Assembly (NCBI GenBank): GCA_014281115.1
Contig: JACONQ010000001.1
Location: 4,154,001 to 4,218,000 of the forward strand
DNA: 64,000 nt
Reading direction: 5' to 3'
Origin: Laburnicola sp. R22_1
Taxonomy: Eukaryota > Ascomycota > Dothideomycetes > Pleosporales > Didymosphaeriaceae
This document shows, in pieces, positions 55,441 through 64,000 of the stretch; the first letter of the stretch is position 1, and each line of letters begins with the position of its first letter. A model generated the notes under the pieces. The model had not been told where the DNA came from, did no database searches, and worked only from the letters and a program-made list of their open reading frames with translations. A program made the translations under genes and the position numbers.

Positions 55441-56597
55441 TTGGACGTCGGTGAGCCGGGCGAGGCAAATGTCCGCCTGCCAGCTCCGCCTGAGGGTATC
55501 GGATCGCGAGTGCTGAGGGACGACGGCGCAATTGGGGGGATTTGTGGTGGGACGATGGAGGCGGTCAGCGATCGGGGTGGTCGCGGCTATGGGCTTCGCG
55601 CGGGCTCGTGTTCTCCAAGGTCAGGCAGCGGTGAGGTGCCGAGGCGGGTGCGTGTGCGACGCGCAGAGAGCGTGGGCGGTGGTGAAGAGTACCTTCTACG
55701 CTGGCGCGTGGGTGCAGCGATATGCAGGCCCCGGGATGACGTTGCAGGGCTGGGTCGATGTACAGTATGTCGTCGATGCACGTCCATGTGGACGTCGACG
55801 GGTGGCTACCAGCGGAACTGCCTGGTTTCGGGGGTCCGCATGCGACGGCAACCTCTCCTGCTGTCTGCCACGCAGTCAAACAATCACTCGCATCCAGCTC
55901 TGCTGTCTTGCCGTGGTCGTGGTGGTGCTTCGATCGGGAGCCTACCACCGTAAGCGTGCTGGGCGGGGCAAATGCTGCAAGGCACACACCATGGATCGTG
56001 ATGTTCTCTCCACCGCATACATCAACCCCCTCCGCCTCTGCCTATATATCTCCGCCCTCTCTCCACGCGCTTACATCCAAGCCTCGCGCTTCACGTGTCC
56101 CCTGCACCTCTCCCGGCGCAGTCACACACTCGCCAAGTCCTCGAGCCATAGGGAGGGGTCATCCCTGGCCGCCGCCGCTCCAGCCAGCCACTCAGGTCCC
56201 GGAGCCGCATCGTGAGCGGCCTGCGTAAGCGCTCACCCGCACAAGTCTACACTTCGAACCGTCAGAGGCGGCTTTTAGCTCTTTGCGGAGTGGTCTGGAT
56301 GTAGCTGCCAGACCTTTGGCGCTGGAGCATGGGCGATATAGGTCAAATAATTGCTTTTCAACCATGCTATCCGACCGGGTAATATACAAGCCTGAGTCGA
56401 GAGGCCCCAAGACTGTCGCGAGCTCTATGCGAATACATCTAGTACATGAATACTCGGAACGCCATAAATGCTCAAAGTCTTCCAACAAACTTTCCCCCTT
56501 TTGCGCCCGTCCTCCAGCCAGTACAGCTGAGATCGAAGATAGCTGTTATCCAACGAATACGAGAAGTTAAATGCTCAACAATTACCACAGCGACTCA
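55441..56597. other. Intergenic region upstream of bro1
   Basis: 1.16 kb between the bro1 start codon and the mdj1 stop codon (both genes on the minus strand). It must hold the bro1 promoter and the mdj1 3' end. Open frames here (for example 55532-56215 plus and 55565-55987 minus) overlap each other on both strands in CpG-rich sequence and show no domain. Confidence 0.55.
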
Positions 56598-58240
56598 TTA
56601 CCCAGATCCCGACGCCTTCTTCTTCTCGTCATCCTTCGGCTCTTCCTTCTTTGCGCTCTCATTGAGGTTGCGGTGCTGTCCGGTCAGGTTGTGCCATGCG
56701 CTCTTCAGGAAGCCCTCGTTCCTGTGGTCCTCCCCCGAGCCCCCTCCCGAATTGTCCGCATCGTTCCGCCCTTTGTTGACAATCATCCTCTTCGCCGTCT
56801 TGTCGCCCATCTCATCCGCCAGCATCTCAAGGATGGTGCGCTGGTTGTGACTGAGGTACTTGGGCATGTTGACCTTGAATTCGACCTTCAGGTCGCCCTT
56901 TGCGTTTCGTCGGCCAGAGAGAACCTTCATGCCCATACCAGACAGCGTCACTTTGTCTCCTGTTCCAGAGCCGGTGGGGACCTTGACCATGATCTCGCCG
57001 TCAAGCGTCGGGATCTTGATTTCGCCGCCTAGCACTGCGGTAGTCAAGGGTATGGTCGCCGTGTGAAGGATGTCGGAGCCTGCGCGTTTGAACTTGGGGT
57101 CGGATGCGACGCGGATCAGCACATAGAGATCGCCCTTCGTACCCCTTACGTTCGCGCCCATGGCATGTCCGGTTAGCGGTGAATCACCCTCGCCATTGAC
57201 CCGCAACCGCATGCCGTCCTCCACACCTCCTGGAATGTCTACTGTGATTGTCTTTCGTTCCTTGACCGCACCGTCGCCGCCGCAAGTTCCGCAGGACGAA
57301 CCGCGAGGCACCGCCATCCCAGAGCCGCCGCAACTGGAGCACGTCGCCTGCATGTGGAAGCCTCCCATGCTCGTTACTCTTTGCCCTGTGCCGCCGCAGC
57401 TCTTGCACTCCGTTTTCTTCGCACCCTTCTTCAATCCGCTGCCCGTGCAAGTCTTGCACTCTACCATTGGCGTGATGTGTATGTCCTTGCTAACCCCCTT
57501 GGCCGCATCCATGAACGAGATGTTCGTCTGCACTTCAATGTTTTCTCCGACCAGAATCTCATCCTCAAACGGGTCCCCCCTCCTTTTGCCTCGCCTGCCT
57601 CCTCCCCCTCCAAACGCATTGAATAGATCTTCGATGTTGATGTCTCCCGCAAAGCCACCCTGGAACCCACCAGCCCCTCCGCCAAACCCGCCGAACCCTC
57701 CAAACCCGCCGCCGAACGGATTGCCCCCGGGCCCGCCCGCACCAGCACCGGCCCCAGGATTGAACCCGCCACTCGAATCGAATGCAGCGGAGCCGTATGA
57801 GTCGTAAGCCTTTTTCTTGTCGGCATCGGACAGGATCTCGTAGGCGGATTGCGCGGCGGAGAATTTATCCTTCGCGGAGGGGTCCTTGTTCGTGTCTGGG
57901 TGGTACTTCTTCGCGAGACCGTAGTAGGCTTTCTTGATTTCGGCAGCGGAAGCGTTTTTGGACACGCCTAGGGTCGCGTAGGGGTCGGAAACAGCATAGG
58001 ACGGGGACGTTGCGTGGAAGAACTGTCCAGGTTAGCAATCCTCAAAGCACAGTAAAAGCACGGTAGACGCACCCGTATCCGTGGCGCATGCTGTTGCTGT
58101 GTCCGCGGCGGTATAGATGGCCTGTTGAGTTGCCGTCTCGAAGTTTGCGATATGTTCCGCCGTTGGCACGGTCGGGACGCGCAGAGGATGCGCACGGGGG
58201 CAACTGCCTTGAAAGGCAGCGCAGGAGCGATCAAGCTCAT
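56598..58240 (-). CDS. mdj1: Mitochondrial DnaJ chaperone, Mdj1-like
   Basis: Exons (minus) 58240-58073 and 58022-56598 give 530 residues with one 50-bp intron (GTGCGT...GACAG). The first 56 or so residues are rich in Arg/Ser/Pro and lack acids, fitting a mitochondrial presequence. The J domain follows from about residue 68 ([15 protein letters not shown] near 96), then a Gly/Phe region. The zinc-binding domain from about 245 has four CxxCxGxG motifs: [24 protein letters not shown] and CGTCGGDG. The C-terminal substrate domains come next. It would stimulate matrix Hsp70 in folding. The start is the first in-frame ATG after an upstream stop. The fourth zinc motif ends GDG, a mild deviation. 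Confidence 0.93.
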
Positions 58241-59083
58241 ACTGGGTAAGAGAAGCGTTCCTAGAATAGACGGTTGGAAGACTGCGCAATGTCAGTGAAT
58301 GAAGGCGATGAGCGTCCAGGGAGTAATGCGCAAAAATTAGGCGCACAGACCAGCTCAACTCGACGCGATGTCATTGGTCTCGGCACGCGTTCTGGCATCT
58401 TCTACCTTGGAGAGAATCACAATGAAAGCAGAATAGTAGACTTTTCCCTCGCAAGCTTGAAGAATCACTTGTAGCGGGCGGACGAAAACTGGCATAGCAG
58501 CTTTATTGCTACTCATCCCAGGAAACAGCCTGTACGGAAACTTTTCACCGGACGTTGCGTAGATTGCTATGCACTGCGGGCTCTTGTTGAAACCCGCGGC
58601 TCGAGCGCGAGGTTTGATTTCCTTTGCAACACAAGATTGTTGGTTCTGTTGCTTTGGCGTATATTTTGACGGGCTACGGATTCGGCAACATTGCCGTTGA
58701 AGTTGTACAGCGCAGACGCGAGCCGGTACAGCCAGGAGCTTCCGAGCCTCGCAGTGGCAAGCCGCCACCCAACAGCCATCGATACCCAAATATTCATCAT
58801 ATTTAACAATGTGCGTCAAAGACTATACATGCCGTCATCACTATCAATTCCGTGCCGTTCGCCAGATGCCCGACCAAGGCGCCATCCAGTACGACCATGC
58901 ATGATCCAAAGCCGCTGCTTGTCCTTGTCCATTCCGAACATGAAAGTGACCGAAAACGCCTGTCCAATGCTCATGCTCGTTATTATAAAGAGGGAAGATT
59001 TGGTGCCAATCCGAGGCGAGGGTATCGACGAGGAGAACTCCGAAAGTGCGGTGAAGAGGTGCAAAAAGCATGTGTGACTCGGG
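58241..59083. other. Intergenic region upstream of mdj1
   Basis: About 840 bp between mdj1 and the SAP30-like gene on the same strand. Several overlapping short frames occur on both strands but none has a domain or splice support. It probably holds the mdj1 promoter and the 3' end of the SAP30-like gene. Confidence 0.55.
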
Positions 59084-59707
59084 CTATTTACGTAGAGGCG
59101 TGAAGCGGACGCGGAATTCCTTGTCTGGGATGCCGTGTCAGTATATGCGACGGCGTTGAGCGGCAAGGGGCGAGGCCTACTTTGGTTCTTGACCGTGTAT
59201 ATCCAGTCGACGATGCAGTTGGTCTCGGAGACAGCCTGCGCATTGAAGTTCTTCCTCACTGCTAGCGATAGCTGGCTCTTCTCGACTCTTCTCTTCGCCT
59301 TTGGCCGAGCCATTGTGGGCGAGAGCTTGCCGATGCCCTGGTTGAGGACGATGTGGCTCCCTGGGTTTTTGAACGCAGACGGCGTGTCGAGACGGTAGGC
59401 GCGACGGTAGCCCTGCAGAACCGAGGCGTCTTGTGTGTTCCAGCTCATCTGTGCAGCGAGAAGGTCAGCGTGAAGCTCTGCGGGCGTTGAGAAGAAAACG
59501 GAGCGCACCCACTCCTGACGTGTGCTCGTTCTGACCGCTGTGGGTCGAGGCGGCGTCCCCGTTCGAGGACATGACCTCCTTGAGACTGCTGCCATTGGCG
59601 TGGTTCGCATGCCCGTTGCGTCGCCCGCGAGCGTTGGTGTGGCCCGGGAGCGAGTGCAGCTTCTCCTTGAGTGACTGCGGGTCCTCGTGCGTGCGCTTCG
59701 GAGGCAT
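59084..59707 (-). CDS. SAP30-like Sin3-binding protein (histone deacetylase complex)
   Basis: Exons (minus) 59707-59513, 59448-59181 and 59124-59084 give 167 residues; introns of 64 and 56 bp have ctgac-type branch motifs. The N-terminal third is a polar His/Asn/Gly-rich stretch. Residues about 76-167 match the Sin3-binding region of SAP30: LQGYRRAYRLDTPSAF, NQGIGKLSPTMAR, KSQLSLAVRKNFN, VDWIYTVKNQ and a final FRVRFTPLRK. SAP30 proteins bridge Sin3 and the class I deacetylase in nuclear co-repressor complexes. The length fits small fungal members. The reading depends on both introns being right; the C-terminal motif continuity supports them. Confidence 0.85.
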
Positions 59708-62305
59708 GGCGCGGTGAAGGGGCGTGGAAAGGTCGGGGAGGGCAGTGAGAGCCAGACCTCACACAAGGTCTAGCCGGTAACGCAAGAGGCGGAGGAGGAG
59801 GCTACATCCGGGGAGGGGCAAGGCATCTGCTGGGTCGGGTCGGTGAGAGCTCGCACCGCAGCCCGCCGGCACCACTCGCGACTTTTGCAATGGGGGCCGG
59901 GAGACACACTGCAGTGACGCAGACGGCCCGAGCGTTCCATCCTGTTTCGAACCAGGGTCCACGCTACACGCTAGCCGCGGTTCTCCGCATCCGAGGTCGC
60001 GTACGCGACGCGTCGCCGTCTCCCTCCTCACCATCGCAGTGACTCGACATATCCATCGTATCGATATAATAATTTTCACCGCATCGACAACCTGCTGACG
60101 GTAGGCGCGTATCCGTACTACACTTATCATCGGGGGTTTCCGGCCAAAACCTACCCTACCTGGCTTCACTCGCTATCGCCCGAAGAAAACTCGGCCCCGC
60201 CCTATACGGGTCTCCTCACCGGCAGGTGAAGTCACACTTCACTCGCATGCAGTGAACGTAGGCTTCATATGAGCAAACCGCATTCACATGTCCATCCACT
60301 ACATGATCTCGTATCACGCTCAATAGACGTGTCATACTGCCACAGATCCGGCGAAATCCCATGCTACGACGTCCAAACCTCATCCACTCACCGACCCACA
60401 AAATCCTATCTAAGACGAACATTGCAACCTACCATCTCCACAAATCTACCAAAAGAAGCATTTTTCTTTATTACGTACAGTCCGACCCCGAGTTGCTGAC
60501 GGAACGATCCTACGTGAGAAGGGCGGCACGGGCTCTCCCGTCGAAGATCTGCACTACCACAACGGCCGTGCAACTACCTACACAGTCACCTATACCGCCG
60601 AATGTATAGGAGTCGCTTATTACGCGAGCGTACTCCAAGCACCCCGGTTGGTAGGGTCGCGTAAGCTTATCCCGGACAGGCCACTTCACGAATCAACGTT
60701 TTACGCATACGGTCATATGGCATTTCTTGGATGCATGGGAGAGACTTTGTGCGTATTACGTATACTGGGGTAACTTAGCGCTGGGTTAGTATGACTCCAG
60801 CAGTTGTCGTAGCATTGGACGAGCGTTTAGAGCACTGACGACGCTCCTGGTCATGGTCCACTCTCCGCATATTTGGAATGTTGCCGAAAACATACCATCA
60901 TGTGTATGAGTTTAGCATCTAACCTCTAACAGCAATCCTTGAAAATGTTACATCGGAAAGCTTCTCCATCGCAAACATTCCCATATGCTCAGATGTAAGA
61001 TGTCGATCCGAGTGGACCCAAACCGTCTCACTGCCGTCACGTTCGTTTAATAAACGACACGGAGATCCGAACGCAACACATCGGCTTTGAAAAGCCCCAT
61101 GAGACCACAATAGAACTCTGGTCTCTGCATTTCGTTTCCCATCTCGTCTGCTGCTTATGCTTGCGGCTGCAAAAGAGTGGAATGCAGAATGCGAGCCGGA
61201 GGAGTTGTTGGAGACGTATACTAAGGAGACGGATTGGCCGGTTCAAGGGCCGATTACGTGTATTCCTAATCAGCATCTTCCGGGGGATTTTTCGTTCCAG
61301 TATGTTTGTGGTGGGTGAGGTGGGGTGGTGTGATGAGAAGGGGATGGGGTGGGGGGAAGCAGGTTGGAAGGTGGATTGTATGTGGGATTGTTGAGCCGCG
61401 CACATATGTTACACTCGTTTGACACCGTCGTACCTGTTCAATCATGAAATATTTGACGTGGTAATATTGCTCGTATATTAGGCTTACCTCTAAATATACT
61501 AACACCGATTGGCTACAGAATAGCCGAAGAAGCAGTGGAGAACATCATGTCTCGAACTACTGTGGATGCTCTTACTGATAGGTCAAGGTGGCGTTTAGAA
61601 TGAATCTATATGATGAGTCGGTGTCCCTTTTTCCTTTTATATTTCGACTCTTCATCGCCAGTGCCCAACTCACTCGATTCATCCGTGCGTTGGTGATTGT
61701 TCCACATTTCCCTATAATCAGTTGCAAAATGTCAAACCGAAGAAAGCAGCAATCGGGCGCAAACTTTCTATAGTAGTTTTCAAAGAACTCTACAAACATA
61801 GCATGGATGCAAATAGATACATATATAGGGTTAGGAAAGTTAATAACCTGCTTATGTTCCCACTACTCCATCATCTGAACCATTTCCTTCGTATCCATTC
61901 TCAATTCCTCCGCACAGAGGAATACGCATAATCTCCGTTTGTACGGCTGACTGCCTACACCATTTCCAGGCTAGTCATCTACCCGATCATCCCACTCTCT
62001 CATTCACATTTTAATTTTCTCGAGGTCATATGCACCGCACCAGTCTGCCTTTACTTCGACTATCTGCCTTTACTCCGTCTGTTTGCCTTTTCTTCGAGTC
62101 TCTCTTACCACGATCCACAGGTGAAGCGCGTGAGGTAGCCCCGCTACAGGATACATAAAGTCGTCCTCCTCTCTGTCCAATCTTCTTCCCATCAACCTCC
62201 TTCGGTCCAAGAGTATCGATCATCCATCCTCTCAGACCCGCCCCTTCTACTTCAGTTGCCTCGACCTTGCCTCAGCCCCTGCGTCTTCTTCCACTGAAGC
62301 CCACC
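59708..62305. other. 2.6-kb intergenic region, one doubtful gene fragment
   Basis: GC-balanced sequence between two divergent genes. It should hold the promoters of the SAP30-like gene and of the gene at 62306. An open plus-strand stretch near 60498-60773 has no ATG and no domain. A 53-codon open piece at 61157-61318 reads like protein and is listed separately. The 62030-62110 part has repeated ctgccttta and ttcgac forms. No tRNA or 5S rRNA signature was seen. Confidence 0.55.
61157..61318 (+). pseudogene. Possible gene fragment or terminal exon, unknown
   Basis: The 53-codon frame starts with ATG and reads MLAAAKEWNAECEPEELLET, then ETDWPVQGPITCIPNQ and ends QYVCGG before TGA. Acidic and aromatic composition resembles a real folded protein rather than a shadow frame. 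No upstream exon with a good splice site was found. It could be the last exon of a lost or moved gene. I do not recognise the family. Confidence 0.25.
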
Positions 62306-63972
62306 ATGAGCAACCGCGATCCCCGCCCTAGCTTCAACCCTACTGCCGGATCCTTCCGCCCAGCCAGTACCAACGCCAACAAGAACCAGATGAGTCCCTC
62401 TCCCGACCTCCAAGTCAAGGTAGAAGATCTCGAGCGTGAGCAAACGAGCCTTCGCACCGAGGTCGATGGCTTGAAGGCGCTGTGCAGCACTCTCGACTGC
62501 GACATCGACACGCTCAAGAAAGGCGGATGGGCCGTCCGGATCGGTCCCTTCAAAGGCCGGTCAGCTTCACCGGCAGAGAGGCAGAAGGCACTTCAGGATT
62601 TGATTGCGCAGCTCCCTGACGGTACTAATGGGGTCGAGAAGGACCACAAGTCTCTGCCGCCGAGTTCCTCTTCCGTGCCGCAGTGTATCAATACCAAGAC
62701 CAGCATCGGTCCCACTGCATTCCCCGACCATCCTCCTAACGGGCCTACTAATGGGTCAGTCTCTTTCCGCCCAGTATGTTGGTCCGGCACTGACAGCAGC
62801 AGCGCATCCGGCAAGAAGAGCAATGCCAACAACGCTCTCATCACCGACGGCAAGATCGACCCTCTCGACACAGAGCCCTACCCGTACCGCTCCAAGAAGT
62901 CTCCCGCCGAGACGACGCCGCCCTCTTCCCCAGCCACCATCAAGCGCGACATGGAGCGCATGGCACTCACCAAGGACGTCGAGGCCCTCTCCCTTAGCTC
63001 CACCCCAAACACCTTCACGAACTACAAACCCAAGTTTATCGCCTCGCTCCCCGACCTCCCCTCGGAAGTGCAAGCCAAAATCCCTCCCCCCTCCGAAACC
63101 GTCTCCTTCTCCTCCGACTTCCTCCTCAACACCTTTGGCGGCTACACCTGGGGCCCGGGCATCCGCTTTGTCCCCCCACCGACCCTCACCACGCTCCCCA
63201 ACCGTGTCTACTACACCGTCGACGCCCACTTGGACCCGCACCTCCCTCCCGCCCCAGACCACCACGGCGCCAAGCTCGTCCCCTTCTTCAACGACAACCC
63301 CGAAGACAGCGTCGACTACGACTTCCCGGATGACTTCAACAGCGCCGCCAACGTCCCGCTCTTCGTCCTGCGCGATGTCCCTGACCCAGCTGCTGCCCCG
63401 GGGGCGACGCGCAAGCGCTACGTCTACTATGGCCACTACTCGCAGACGCGGTACAGCGACAAGCTCGACTACGACCGCATGGCGCAGTGCGTACCGCCGC
63501 ATGTGCGCGCGTACTGGTCTGAAGAGCTGAGCGCGAGCGGCCGCCCCGCGTGGGTGACGGCCGCACTGCAGAAGCACTTCTTCCCTGCGCCGCCGTACGA
63601 GGGGCGTCGTCCTGGGATCCCGATCGAGGAGGGTGGATCCGTTGCGGAGGAGGATGTGGGTCCGCGCGAGGAGAAGGTGCTGCGGGATGTGAAGAAGCAT
63701 GTTGAGCATTTGCGCATGTGGGAGAAGGAGGCGCGCATGCGGACGAGCATGATTAAGAAGGATTTCATTCTTACGGCGTTTGATCAGGTGAGTTTTGAAT
63801 CGTGATTAGGTGGCTTGTGTGTGTGGGTTGCTGACGTTGTGTTTTGTAGGCTGATGCGGATGAGCCCAAGGCGCTTCGTCTTTGGTGGGAGTACCTGGAG
63901 TGCATCGACTTCAGGCAGGACTTCTACAACATGCTCGTGGGGCTGCAGAGCAGGGATGCGAACTACGCCTAG
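62306..63972 (+). CDS. Coiled-coil protein with conserved fungal C-terminal domain (DUF6697-like)
   Basis: Exons 62306-63787 and 63850-63972 give 534 residues with one 62-bp intron (GTGAGT...TTGTAG). The start is an ATG in a strong context (cccaccatgagc). Residues about 35-75 form a short coiled coil (VEDLEREQTSLRTEVDGLKA). A Ser/Pro-rich, probably disordered region runs to about 250. The C-terminal part has conserved-looking blocks: FLLNTFGGYTWGPGIRFVPP, KRYVYYGHYSQTRYS, VPPHVRAYWSEELS and ALRLWWEYLECIDFRQDFY. This pattern recalls the uncharacterised fungal family DUF6697, from memory and not verified. No catalytic motif was seen. The stop lies 28 bp before the window end, so the gene is complete. 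Confidence 0.75.
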
Positions 63973-64000
63973 AGCTAGTCCGCGAGTCCAAAGAACGAAA

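Noticed and set aside
55532..56215. 227-aa plus-strand ORF between bro1 and mdj1
   Set aside because: CpG-rich intergenic sequence with overlapping open frames on both strands; no domain, poor coding texture.
57160..57807. 215-aa plus-strand ORF over mdj1
   Set aside because: Antisense of the zinc-finger and Gly/Phe region of Mdj1.
60498..60773. 92-codon open plus-strand stretch
   Set aside because: No ATG, no upstream exon with a convincing acceptor, no recognised motif.
62604..63709. Long Ser/Pro/Thr-rich (+) and Val/Glu/Arg-rich (-) ORFs over the last gene
   Set aside because: Frame-shifted and antisense shadows of the 534-aa coding exon, which has a good start context, an intron and conserved blocks.
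47341..64000. tRNA or 5S rRNA genes in the GC-balanced part
   Set aside because: No GGTTCGANTCC-type B box with a paired acceptor stem and no 5S-like sequence was seen by eye; a covariance-model scan would settle it.

Overview
The window is from a filamentous ascomycete (Pezizomycotina; class not provable from sequence alone, but the style fits Dothideomycetes). The evidence is short GT-AG introns of 46-216 bp in typical fungal housekeeping genes, pogo/Fot-like and Tc1-like transposons with TA target sites, Ty3/gypsy elements, and an extreme C-to-T signature of repeat-induced point mutation (RIP). The window has two compartments that meet near 47.3 kb.

Positions 1 to about 47,340 are an AT-rich, gene-free block of degraded transposons. 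CpA and TpG are scarce and TpA is in great excess, and almost every stop that interrupts a recognisable transposon frame is TAA or TAG at a former Gln or Trp codon. From the left: short dispersed repeats; an internally deleted Fot-like element (1663-2752); a chromodomain Ty3/gypsy element on the plus strand (3404-13558, two 272-bp LTRs) with a nearly whole pogo/Fot-like element in its RNase H (8764-10636); a Tc1-like element (14027-15543); and a 30.6-kb nest. The outer member of the nest is LTR element A (16118-46695, minus). It contains LTR element B (17192-29519, minus), LTR element C (31808-41651, minus, itself carrying Fot-like element 2 at 38890-40740) and Fot-like element 3 (42767-44630). 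Gag, protease, RT or integrase motifs can still be read in these elements. No intact host gene was seen in this block.

Positions about 47,340-64,000 are GC-balanced and gene-dense. The genes, with exon structures worked out by eye, are: a PEPP-type Xaa-Pro aminopeptidase (+), a small GFA-fold protein (+), the ESCRT-associated protein Bro1 (-), mitochondrial DnaJ/Mdj1 (-), a SAP30-like Sin3-binding protein (-) and a 534-aa coiled-coil protein with a conserved fungal C-terminal domain (+). They serve unrelated cell functions (peptide turnover, endosomal sorting, mitochondrial folding, chromatin) and form no pathway or cluster. The first gene starts only about 350 bp from the edge of the RIP block.

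The points most worth following are the layered insertion history with very different RIP loads, a Fot-like family with doubled motifs in its terminal repeats and a C-terminal zinc knuckle, tandem arrays next to the 5' LTR of all three nested gypsy elements, long unassigned segments after their integrase regions, and a nine-copy short repeat with a hairpin core. I did not find a convincing new biological system beyond these.
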